64,000 nucleotides of DNA from PNAI01 sp035574295 (GTDB lineage Bacteria > Pseudomonadota > Alphaproteobacteria > Rhizobiales > Xanthobacteraceae): positions 1 to 64,000 of the forward strand of contig DATLYX010000066.1 of NCBI GenBank assembly GCA_035574295.1, written 5' to 3'. This document shows, one piece after another, positions 48,224-56,027 of the stretch. The first letter of the stretch is position 1. The number at the start of each line of letters is the position of its first letter. Below the pieces are notes generated by a model. It had not been told where the DNA came from and made no database searches. It worked only from the letters and a program-made list of their open reading frames with translations. The position numbers were made by a program, and so were the translations under genes.

Positions 48224-49948
48224 GTGGCAAATTCTCGAAGCATTTCAGTGGCTTTTGTGGGAAGCGGCGGGGCCGGGGCGCTGACCACAGGAACTTTCCT
48301 GCTGGAAGCAGCCGGAGCAGGGGGGTGGTACGGCCTCTTGACCCGCACGGTCGGAGCCCAGATTCGCGGCGGCGAGGCAGTGTCGGTGGTGCGGCTGGCC
48401 GCCGCACCCGTCGAATGCATGGCCGAAAAAATCGACCTTCTGATCGGTATCGATTGGCATAACGCCCAGCGCCTCGGCGAGGAGATCGCGGTCGGCTCGC
48501 AAAGCCTGGTTATCGGCGACCCGCGCGGCGGCGACCCGCCGTCGAATATCGCTGCGTCGGGCGCCCGCGTCGCCCAGGTTCCCTTGAAAGACATGGCCAA
48601 GACCATTCCGGAAGGCCGCCCCAACATGATCGCGTTGGGCATTGCCGCAGGCCTTCTGGGCTTCCCTCGCGATGTCGTCGCCAAGTCGATCGAGCAGCGC
48701 TTGGCGGAAAAAGGCGCAGCCGCAGTTGAAGCGAGCCGTGCCGCCCTGGCATTGGGCTTCGACACAGCGACAAGCTTGGATTTTCCCTTCCGCCTACCGC
48801 CGCCGGTACAAAGTACCGCGCGGCGCTGGCTTGTCTCGGGCAACGAGGCCACGGCGCTCGGCGCGATCCGCGGCGGCATCCGGTTCGCCGCGGCCTATCC
48901 CATCACGCCGGCGACGGAGGTGCTCGAATGGCTGGCGCCCAACCTGACCAAGGTCGGCGGCGTGCTCTTGCAGGCCGAGGATGAGCTCGCGGCCATCAAC
49001 ATGATCATCGGCGCCTCGTTCGGCGGCACTCCCGCCATGACGGCGACCTCCGGCCCCGGTCTGTCGTTGATGGTCGAGTCGCTCGGGCTCGCGACCGCCG
49101 CGGAGATTCCGATCGTCATCGTGGACGTGATGCGCGCAGGCCCGTCGACCGGAATTCCCACCAAATCGGAACAGGCAGACCTCAACATCGCCGTCTATGG
49201 CTGTCACGGCGATGCGCCGCATCTGGTGCTGGCGCCGCAATCGGTGGCTGATTGTCTGTTCACCACCCAATGGGCCACCTATCTTGCCGAAGCGCTGCAG
49301 TCGCCGGCCATCGTGTTGTCGGATCAATTCATCGGGCAGGCACGCGCCGCCATCGAACGGCCCGCCGATGTCGCCTTTATCGGGCAACGCTTGAAAGCAT
49401 CTGCCGTCGAGCAGCCGTACAAACGCTATGCGCTGGTCGGCGGCGGCGTATCGCCGATGGCGATCCCCGGCATGCGCGGCGCCCAATACACCGCCGAAGG
49501 CCTGACCCACACCGAACGCGGCATTCCGACGGGCGGCGCGGCCGACCATCAGAATCAGCTCAATAAGCGGCGCCACAAGCTCGACGCTTTCAACTACGGG
49601 GATCATTGGGCCACGGTGGAGGGAAGCGGCGACTTGGCCGTGGTGACTTGGGGCTCGCTCACCGGCGCCGCCCGCGAAGCCATCGGCCGGCTCCGCGATG
49701 ATGGAATTGACGCTGCGTTGATTGCCCCGCGCCTGCTAGCGCCGGTGCAACCCGACCGATTTGCCGCTGTCCTCGCAGGCAAGGAGCGCGTGCTTGTCGT
49801 CGAACAGACGCACGGCGCGCAATTCTATCATTACCTGCGCGCCCACTACGACCTTCCGGCCAACGTGCGCGTGCTCAACCGGCCGGGGCCATCCCCCATC
49901 CGGCCGAACGAAATCCATCGCGCCATCACCGAGTGGAGGAAACAATGA
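48224..49948 (+). CDS. korA: 2-oxoglutarate:ferredoxin oxidoreductase, fused gamma-alpha subunit
   Basis: 574 residues. The N-terminal part (about 1-190, VAFVGSGGAGALTTGTFL) is the gamma domain and the rest the alpha domain (RRWLVSGNEATALGAIRGG, AAYPITPATEVLEWL, MTATSGPGLSLM, PSTGIPTKSEQADLN). The CoA-dependent oxidation of 2-oxoglutarate reduces ferredoxin; in Thauera this enzyme regenerates reduced ferredoxin for Bcr. GTG 48224 with GGGGCGAG upstream is preferred to the in-frame start at 48185. Divergent from the bcr operon, which supports that role. Confidence 0.88.
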   Translation: MANSRSISVAFVGSGGAGALTTGTFLLEAAGAGGWYGLLTRTVGAQIRGGEAVSVVRLAAAPVECMAEKIDLLIGIDWHNAQRLGEEIAVGSQSLVIGDPRGGDPPSNIAASGARVAQVPLKDMAKTIPEGRPNMIALGIAAGLLGFPRDVVAKSIEQRLAEKGAAAVEASRAALALGFDTATSLDFPFRLPPPVQSTARRWLVSGNEATALGAIRGGIRFAAAYPITPATEVLEWLAPNLTKVGGVLLQAEDELAAINMIIGASFGGTPAMTATSGPGLSLMVESLGLATAAEIPIVIVDVMRAGPSTGIPTKSEQADLNIAVYGCHGDAPHLVLAPQSVADCLFTTQWATYLAEALQSPAIVLSDQFIGQARAAIERPADVAFIGQRLKASAVEQPYKRYALVGGGVSPMAIPGMRGAQYTAEGLTHTERGIPTGGAADHQNQLNKRRHKLDAFNYGDHWATVEGSGDLAVVTWGSLTGAAREAIGRLRDDGIDAALIAPRLLAPVQPDRFAAVLAGKERVLVVEQTHGAQFYHYLRAHYDLPANVRVLNRPGPSPIRPNEIHRAITEWRKQ

Positions 49949-50781
49949 TGTCCGCTGACGCGCAACTTGCGTGCAAACCGGCGGATTACAAGTCCGACGT
50001 CAAGCCGATTTGGTGCCCGGGCTGCGGCGACTATCACGTGCTCATGTCCTTTACCCGCGCCTTCGCCGAGCTCGGGTTGCCGCCCGAGAAAATCGCCATC
50101 ATTTCCGGGATCGGCTGCTCGTCGCGGATCCCCGCCTATACGAACTGCTACGGCTTTCATGGCGTACACGGACGCGCGCTCGCGCTCGCGGCCGGTCTAA
50201 AGATCACGCGGCCCGATCTCACGGTCGTGGTGGCGAGCGGCGACGGCGACGGCTATTCGATCGGCGGCAATCATTTTTTGCATGCCTGCCGCCGCAACAT
50301 CGACATGACCTATGTGGTGATGGACAACCGCATCTACGGCATGACCAAGGGGCAGCCTTCGCCCACCACCGAGCCAGAGTTCGACACCGCGCTCTCGCCG
50401 GGAGGAACCGGCTTGCGGCCGTTTCACCCTTTGGTGATTGCGCTCGCCTCGGGCGCCAACTTCGTTGCCCGCTGCTTCTCCGGGGCGCCGAACGAGACCG
50501 CCTCGATCCTGGTCGATGCGATCCGCCACCCCGGCTTCTCGTTTGTCGAGATTTTGAGTCCCTGCGTGACGTTCCGTCCTGACGAAAAGGATTGGAAGAC
50601 GCTGGTCCATCCGGCGCCGGTGGCGGCCACCAGCGATCCGGCGCGCGCGGCGCGGCGGATCATGACCGACGATGGCTTCAACATCGGCATCCTCTATCGC
50701 GGCGACCGCAAGCCCTATCAACCGCGGTTCGGCCAAGCCTGCGCCGATCTTGCCGAGCTGGAGAAGGATTTTGAGTTATGA
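49945..50781 (+). CDS. korB: 2-oxoglutarate:ferredoxin oxidoreductase, beta subunit
   Basis: 278 residues. Cluster Cys in WCPGCGDYHV and SGIGCSSRIP; thiamine diphosphate/Mg motif ASGDGDGYSIGGNHFLHAC through NRIYGMTKGQ; a later Cys in LSPCVTF completes the [4Fe-4S]. ATG 49945 (GGAGGA 5 nt upstream) overlaps the korA stop; ATG 49948 is equally possible. Substrate could also be another 2-oxoacid, including phenylglyoxylate, but the two-subunit makeup and length fit KorAB. Confidence 0.88.
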   Translation: MMSADAQLACKPADYKSDVKPIWCPGCGDYHVLMSFTRAFAELGLPPEKIAIISGIGCSSRIPAYTNCYGFHGVHGRALALAAGLKITRPDLTVVVASGDGDGYSIGGNHFLHACRRNIDMTYVVMDNRIYGMTKGQPSPTTEPEFDTALSPGGTGLRPFHPLVIALASGANFVARCFSGAPNETASILVDAIRHPGFSFVEILSPCVTFRPDEKDWKTLVHPAPVAATSDPARAARRIMTDDGFNIGILYRGDRKPYQPRFGQACADLAELEKDFEL

Positions 50782-51308
50782 GCAAGACTCCGGGCGGGCC
50801 AAAAATATCCACTCTCGCTGATCTGCTCGCGGTCGCCTATCAGATCGAGGCGGACGCCGTCGAACGTTACGAGCTGCTCGCCTCCCAGATGGAGACCCAC
50901 AACAATCCCGAGCTGGCCGCCACCTTTCGCGACCTGGCGAGAGCCGAAGCCGTACACCGCGACGAGATCAAGCGGCTGGCCGGCGACATCGATGTGGTGG
51001 CCCATGCGCGGGACATGGCGAAATGGAACACGGGCGAAAGCCCCGAGCAGGCGGACATCGGCGCGGCCCACTACATGATGACGCCTTGGCATGCTCTGCA
51101 GCTTGCGCTCGGCGGCGAACAGCGGGCGCTCGCCTATTTCAAATCGGTCGCCGAGACCGCCAAGGATTCCGCGGTCAAGAAGATGGCCGAAGAGTTCGTC
51201 GAGGAGGAAGCCGAGCACGTCAATCTTGTGCACCGGCTCCTGCGCAAGCATCGGCGGCCGCCCGAATCCTGGTCCGACGATCCGGATCCGCCGGTCGCGC
51301 AGGAATAA
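50778..51308 (+). CDS. Rubrerythrin-like ferritin-fold protein without rubredoxin domain
   Basis: 176 residues, four-helix di-iron fold: YQIEADAVERYELLA, LARAEAVHRDEIKRLAG, LGGEQRALAYFKSVA and EFVEEEAEHVNLVHRLL give the Glu/His (ExxH) ligand set. The C-terminal rubredoxin domain of classic rubrerythrins is absent. Starts 4 nt inside korB, so it is produced with KorAB and may reduce peroxide or O2 to protect the oxygen-sensitive oxidoreductase and Bcr (inference). Confidence 0.8.
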   Translation: MSKTPGGPKISTLADLLAVAYQIEADAVERYELLASQMETHNNPELAATFRDLARAEAVHRDEIKRLAGDIDVVAHARDMAKWNTGESPEQADIGAAHYMMTPWHALQLALGGEQRALAYFKSVAETAKDSAVKKMAEEFVEEEAEHVNLVHRLLRKHRRPPESWSDDPDPPVAQE

Positions 51309-51375
51309 CGGCCGCCCCTCCCGCAGTGCACCCCCGTACAGCCTGCGCGGCTGTCTTTCCGTTGCAGCACAGGCA

Positions 51376-51389
51376 TTGACAGAAGTCAT
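51376..51389. promoter_or_regulatory. FNR/Dnr/FixK-type site upstream of the ubiD-family gene
   Basis: TTGAC-AGAA-GTCAT (one mismatch), predicting a start near 51424, inside the palindrome at 51401-51433. Confidence 0.5.
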
Positions 51390-51400
51390 GGCACTGGCGA

Positions 51401-51433
51401 CGCGAATGGCCTTTCGTGTCAAGGCCATTCGCG
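51401..51433. promoter_or_regulatory. Perfect 13-bp palindrome over the ubiD-family promoter
   Basis: CGCGAATGGCCTT, 7-nt spacer, AAGGCCATTCGCG. Lies between the rubrerythrin-like gene (93 nt after its stop) and ATG 51486. As DNA it would be a repressor operator covering about -23 to +10 of the predicted promoter; as RNA a strong hairpin ending the kor transcript, though no U-tract follows. Confidence 0.55.
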
Positions 51434-51485
51434 CACCGACGCGACAATTTGCAGAAACCGCCGTTGCCCCTCGGGAGCATGTGCC

Positions 51486-52991
51486 ATGACCCTCGCAAGA
51501 CCGAACAATCGCAGTGCCCGTGTCCCCTACGACGACTTGCGCGAATGGATCCTCGCAGCAGAAAAACTCGGCGAATTGGTCCATGCCCGCGGCTATTCGT
51601 GGCAGGAAGACATCGGCATGGCCGCCGAACTCTTGCAGCACGACGCGCGGGCGCCGGCCGCGCTCTTCGATGAGATCCCCGGCTATCCCAAGGGCTTCCG
51701 CATCCTGACCAATTTCTTCGGCGGCCGGCGCCAGAACATGACGCTGGGTTTTCCCCCGGAGCTGAACAAGATCGAGCTCTCGGAATCCTTCCTCAAAGAC
51801 TTTCAGCAGATTTGCGACAAGCCGCTACCCTGCGAAGTGGTCGAGACCGGGCCGGTTATGGAGAACGTCGTCGAGGGCGATGCGGTGGACGTGACCATGT
51901 TTCCCACCCCGGTCTGGCACGATCGCGACGAGGGCCGCCGCTACATCGGCACCGGCAGCTTCAACGTCACGCGCGACCCCGAGGAAGGATGGGTCAACGC
52001 CGGGACCTACCGGGTCATGATTCACGATGCCAAGCGCCTGGGCTTCTACATTTCGCCCGGCAAGCACGGCCGCATTCATCGCGACAAGTATGAGCAGCAG
52101 AAGAAGCCGATGCCGGTGTGCATCGTCATCGGCGGCGACCCGTTGACGTTTCTGATGGCGTGCACCGAAGTCCCCTACGGTGTTTGCGAATTCGAGCTGG
52201 CCGGCGCCTATCGCGGACGGCCGCAGAAGGTGGTGACGGGCAAGTACACCGGCCTGCCCTATCCCGCCAACGCGGAGATCGTGATCGAAGGCTTTGTCGA
52301 GCCGGGCAACTGCCTGCCCGAGGGGCCGTTCGGCGAGTGGACCGGCTACTACGGCTCCAAGATGCGCGCGGAACCGGTGCTCGATGTGAAAGCGATCTAC
52401 CATCGCAACGATCCGATCCTGCTCGGTTGTCCGCCGCAGCGGCCGCCGGAGGAGCAGGCGCGCTACCGCGCGGTCATGCGGTCGGCTCTCCTGAAGCAGG
52501 AACTGCAAAGAGCCGGTCTGCCCGACGTCGTGGCCACCTGGTGCCATGAGGTCGGCGGCTCGCGGCAGCTCACCGCCGTCTCGATCAAGCAGCGCTATCC
52601 GGGGCATGCGCGCCAGGCGGGCCACCTCGCCGCCATGTGCCGATCGGTGGCCTACGCAGGAAAATACGTGGTCGTGGTGGACGACGACATCGACGTCTCC
52701 GATCTCGAAGAGCTCATGTGGGCGGTGTGCTCGCGCTCCGATCCGGCCAATTGCATCGATTTTATTCGCGGTGCTTGGTCCACCCCGCTCGATCCGAGCA
52801 TCCCGCCGAACCGCAAGAGCGAAGGGGATTTCACCAACAGCCGCGCGATCATCGACGCTTGCCGGCCCTTCCACTGGAAGGATCAATATCCGCTGGTCAA
52901 CGTGCCCCTGCCGGAAACCAAGCGCCGGGCCAGAGAACTGTTCGCCTGGATGCTCGACGGCCGAACTCGCAGCCGTTCGAAAGGCGCCTGA
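51486..52991 (+). CDS. UbiD-family (prenylated-FMN) decarboxylase/carboxylase
   Basis: 501 residues. prFMN and Mn/K site: IGTGSFNVTRDPEEGWVNAG with the Asn/Arg pair, and the catalytic Glu-Arg-Glu network including LPEGPFGEWTGYYG. Length fits the AroY/UbiD group and phenylphosphate carboxylase subunits (about 480-510). Reversible (de)carboxylation of an aromatic acid is expected; candidates are a hydroxybenzoate/protocatechuate decarboxylase or a phenol-type carboxylase. No ubiX or phenylphosphate synthase genes are beside it. Cytoplasmic, single-gene unit under the site at 51376. Confidence 0.85.
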   Translation: MTLARPNNRSARVPYDDLREWILAAEKLGELVHARGYSWQEDIGMAAELLQHDARAPAALFDEIPGYPKGFRILTNFFGGRRQNMTLGFPPELNKIELSESFLKDFQQICDKPLPCEVVETGPVMENVVEGDAVDVTMFPTPVWHDRDEGRRYIGTGSFNVTRDPEEGWVNAGTYRVMIHDAKRLGFYISPGKHGRIHRDKYEQQKKPMPVCIVIGGDPLTFLMACTEVPYGVCEFELAGAYRGRPQKVVTGKYTGLPYPANAEIVIEGFVEPGNCLPEGPFGEWTGYYGSKMRAEPVLDVKAIYHRNDPILLGCPPQRPPEEQARYRAVMRSALLKQELQRAGLPDVVATWCHEVGGSRQLTAVSIKQRYPGHARQAGHLAAMCRSVAYAGKYVVVVDDDIDVSDLEELMWAVCSRSDPANCIDFIRGAWSTPLDPSIPPNRKSEGDFTNSRAIIDACRPFHWKDQYPLVNVPLPETKRRARELFAWMLDGRTRSRSKGA

Positions 52992-53037
52992 GACCGCCGC
53001 GCCGCCGGCTTACCGTCCGCTCCGCACCGCGGCCATG

Positions 53038-54387
53038 TCAACGCGGTTGCTTGCGCAGATCGCGCACGCGCACGGCCTTGCCCTGCGAGCGCGGCAATTC
53101 GCCGGAAGCTTTGACCGCCACCTGGCAGGTCACCCCGATCAGCGATTTGATGTGATGGGCGACATCGCGGGCCTTTTGCGCGCGGTCCGGCTCCGCCATG
53201 GCGAGCCCCGGCGCAAGCTCCACCTCGACCGTCATCGCATCGAGCGCGCCCTCCCGCGTCAGGGTGATCTGATAGTGGGGCGCCAGATCGGGAAATCCGA
53301 TCAGCACCGCCTCGATTTGCGAGGGATAGACGTTGACGCCGCGGATGATCAGCATGTCGTCGTCGCGCCCGGTCACCCGCATGATGCGCACATGGGTGCG
53401 GCCGCAGGGGCACGGCTCGTCGCTCAACCGGGTTATGTCGCGCGTCCGATAGCGGATCATCGGCAGCGCTTCCTTGGTGAGCGTGGTGATAACGAGCTCG
53501 CCGGTTTCGCCGATCGGCAGCGGCTTTAGCGATTTGGGATCGATGATCTCGAACAAAAAGTGATCCTCCCATCCGTGCAGTCCGGCCTGCGCGACGCTGC
53601 ATTCGCAGGCCACGCCCGGCCCCAGGATTTCCGACAAGCCGTAAATGTCGATCGCGCTCAAACCCAGCCGCGCCTCAAGCTCGGCGCGCATGGCATCGCT
53701 CCAGGGTTCCGCGCCGAACAGGCCCACGCGCAACTTGGATTGCCGCAGGTCCACCCCCATCCCCTGGGCGACCTCGGCGATGTTGAGCGCATAGGAGGGT
53801 GTGGCGCACAGCACGTGCGCCCCGAAATCCTGGATCAGCGTCACCTGTCGTTCGGTTCCGCCGCCGGAAACCGGCACCACGGTGCAGCCCAGCCGCTCCG
53901 CGCCGTAATGGGCGCCGAGCCCGCCGGTGAACAGGCCGTATCCGTAGGCGTTATGCACGATGTCGCCCGGCCGCGCCCCGCCGCAGGCCATCGAGCGCGC
54001 CATCAGATCGGACCACCGATCGAGATCGCCCCGGGTGTAGCCGACGACGGTCGGTTTGCCGGTTGTTCCCGACGAGGCATGCAGGCGGATCACCTGCTCG
54101 CGCGGCACCGCGAACAACCCGAAGGGATAGGTGTCGCGCAAATCCGATTTGAGCGTGAAGGGGAACCTGGCGATGTCGGCCAGGGTTTTCAAATCGTCAG
54201 GCTTGACTCTCGCTTCATCGCACTTGCGCCGAAAATGCGGGACGTTGGCATAGGCGCGTTCGAGTGTTTGCCGCAAGCGGGCGGTTTGCAGCGCGGTGAG
54301 CGCATCGCGCTGCATGGTTTCGATCTCGGGATCGAACATGAAGCCGGCTGGCGGCGAAGTATTTTGGCGCGTACTCGTGGAGCTCAT
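53038..54387 (-). CDS. paaK: Phenylacetate-CoA ligase
   Basis: 449 residues of the PaaK family: LHASSGTTGKPTVVGYTRGDL (ATP site), NAYGYGLFTGGLGAHYGAE, IDIYGLSEILGPGVACEC, MIRYRTRDIT and the C-terminal catalytic Lys in LPRSQGKAVRVRDLR. Forms phenylacetyl-CoA. ATG 54387 with GGGAG at 8 nt. It follows padCD by 53 nt, so the anaerobic phenylacetate route (ligase plus phenylacetyl-CoA oxidoreductase) is one operon; in Azoarcus/Thauera the corresponding ligase is called padJ. Confidence 0.9.
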   Translation of the reverse strand: MSSTSTRQNTSPPAGFMFDPEIETMQRDALTALQTARLRQTLERAYANVPHFRRKCDEARVKPDDLKTLADIARFPFTLKSDLRDTYPFGLFAVPREQVIRLHASSGTTGKPTVVGYTRGDLDRWSDLMARSMACGGARPGDIVHNAYGYGLFTGGLGAHYGAERLGCTVVPVSGGGTERQVTLIQDFGAHVLCATPSYALNIAEVAQGMGVDLRQSKLRVGLFGAEPWSDAMRAELEARLGLSAIDIYGLSEILGPGVACECSVAQAGLHGWEDHFLFEIIDPKSLKPLPIGETGELVITTLTKEALPMIRYRTRDITRLSDEPCPCGRTHVRIMRVTGRDDDMLIIRGVNVYPSQIEAVLIGFPDLAPHYQITLTREGALDAMTVEVELAPGLAMAEPDRAQKARDVAHHIKSLIGVTCQVAVKASGELPRSQGKAVRVRDLRKQPR

Positions 54388-54440
54388 GGGGCAGACTCCC
54401 ATCGATCAAATGCGGCGGACGGACCCTCGGCGCAAACGGA

Positions 54441-56027
54441 TCATGGCGCGCTCCATCCCGGTTTCACCGGCGGTCCGGCCGCACCAGCGCCCCGCACCGG
54501 AGTGTGTTTGAGGGCGAAGCCTTGGTTCCAGCCGGCGCGCGTGACGAGCACGAACTTCAAGACTACGCCCGCGGCGGCAATCAAGAGGCCGCCCAGCAGG
54601 AACAAGGGCAGCGTGGCGCGGGCGACGATGAGGCCAAGGACGATCAGCACCAACGGTGCGATCAGCCCGACCACGAGGAACCAGGGCCGGAAGCGATCCA
54701 GCACCTCCAGCGCGCGCACCGGCGCCCCCTCGATCAGCAGCGCGGTGAGATAGGAACGCCAGATCCAGCTCCGCAATGCCGCCAGTGCCACGATGGCCGC
54801 TGCCGTCAATTCGACGGCGGGGTCCGGCCATTGCAGTGCGGCGCTGAGCGCCAGAAAAACACCGCCGCCCTCGGTCACACCGGTAGCGATGATCAGAGGG
54901 ATGACGAAAGATGTCCGCCAGGCGGGAATCCCTTTCGCCTCGTACAAAATCATCGCCTGGCTGAACAAGAACAAAAGACCGGCGACCGCGGCGAGCAGCA
55001 TCAACGGGGCGTTTTCGAACCACGTGCCGAGAATCCCGGTCGGGAAGAAGACAGCGGCTACATACGCCTCCCGTGTCATCCAGGATCGTTGCGGTTGGCG
55101 CAGCACATGCATGAACCGCCAGGGCCGCCCGATCTTGAGCAACACCAGAAACAGGCCGAGCGCCACCAGTCCGAGAGCGAGCCACCCGGCCGGATACCAT
55201 GACTCGTGGCGCACGGCCGCCACGGCCACGAACAGAAACAGCCCGGTCCCCAACCCGCCGCAGGCGAAATTGCCGGCCGCCTTCCAGTCCCAGTGCTGCT
55301 GATGCGAGGGCTCGACTCCGCGGGCGCGAATGCCGCCCGCAGCGCTCGAATTCGCAGGGCTTTCCTGTTTCTCAGGCGCGCGCGCCGCCCCGTACACGTA
55401 ATAGAAGCCGGGCTCGGTTCCCAGCTCCTCGTGCATGCGGAAACTCTGCTGCTCGCGCAGCAAGCGCGATACGTTGCTGTTCGGATCGTCGAGATCGCCG
55501 AAATGCAGCGCATCGGCGATGCAGGCATTGACGCATGCCGGTGTCGCGCGCGGGTCCTGTCCGGGGATGAGGCCGTTGGCAAGGCCGAAATCGATGCGGT
55601 CGGAGCAGAACGTGCATTTCTGCGCGACGCCGATGCGCTCCGGTTGCTCGCGCGCGATCTCGCTTTCTGTCGCGCGGTTGCCGTAGGCGAACTGCGGCGC
55701 GTCGATCTTGAAGCGCGCCTGATAGGGGCACGCCACATCGCAGTAGGCGCACCCGATGCAGATGTCGTAATCGATGGTGACGATGCCGTCGGGCCGCCGG
55801 CGCGTGGCAGTGGACGGGCAGACGTGCATGCACGGCGGGTCGGCGCAGTGCTGGCAGCCGACGGGAACGAAGGTGCGGCTGACGTGGGGATAGTCGCCCA
55901 CCTCGACGTCGAGCACCCGGCGCCACTGCACCGCGGGCGAGGTCGCGTTCGCATGACGGCAGGCCGCCGTGCAGGTCTGGCAGCCGACGCAGCGCTCGAG
56001 GTCGGCGACCATCACCCAGCGGGTCAT
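54441..56027 (-). CDS. padC: Phenylacetyl-CoA:acceptor oxidoreductase, fused PadC (FeS) and PadD (membrane anchor)
   Basis: 528 residues in one uninterrupted frame. Residues 1 to about 205 are a DmsB-like ferredoxin subunit with CVGCQTCTAACRH, CQHCADPPCMHVCP, CIGCAYCDVACPY and CTFCSDRI plus CVNACIADAL, enough for four [4Fe-4S]. A linker of about 35 residues (near bases 55260-55360) joins it to a NrfD/DmsC-like part with eight or so hydrophobic helices. In Thauera and Azoarcus PadC and PadD are separate proteins. Electrons from PadB pass through it to the quinone pool. ATG 56027 overlaps the padB stop. Confidence 0.85.
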   Translation of the reverse strand: MTRWVMVADLERCVGCQTCTAACRHANATSPAVQWRRVLDVEVGDYPHVSRTFVPVGCQHCADPPCMHVCPSTATRRRPDGIVTIDYDICIGCAYCDVACPYQARFKIDAPQFAYGNRATESEIAREQPERIGVAQKCTFCSDRIDFGLANGLIPGQDPRATPACVNACIADALHFGDLDDPNSNVSRLLREQQSFRMHEELGTEPGFYYVYGAARAPEKQESPANSSAAGGIRARGVEPSHQQHWDWKAAGNFACGGLGTGLFLFVAVAAVRHESWYPAGWLALGLVALGLFLVLLKIGRPWRFMHVLRQPQRSWMTREAYVAAVFFPTGILGTWFENAPLMLLAAVAGLLFLFSQAMILYEAKGIPAWRTSFVIPLIIATGVTEGGGVFLALSAALQWPDPAVELTAAAIVALAALRSWIWRSYLTALLIEGAPVRALEVLDRFRPWFLVVGLIAPLVLIVLGLIVARATLPLFLLGGLLIAAAGVVLKFVLVTRAGWNQGFALKHTPVRGAGAAGPPVKPGWSAP

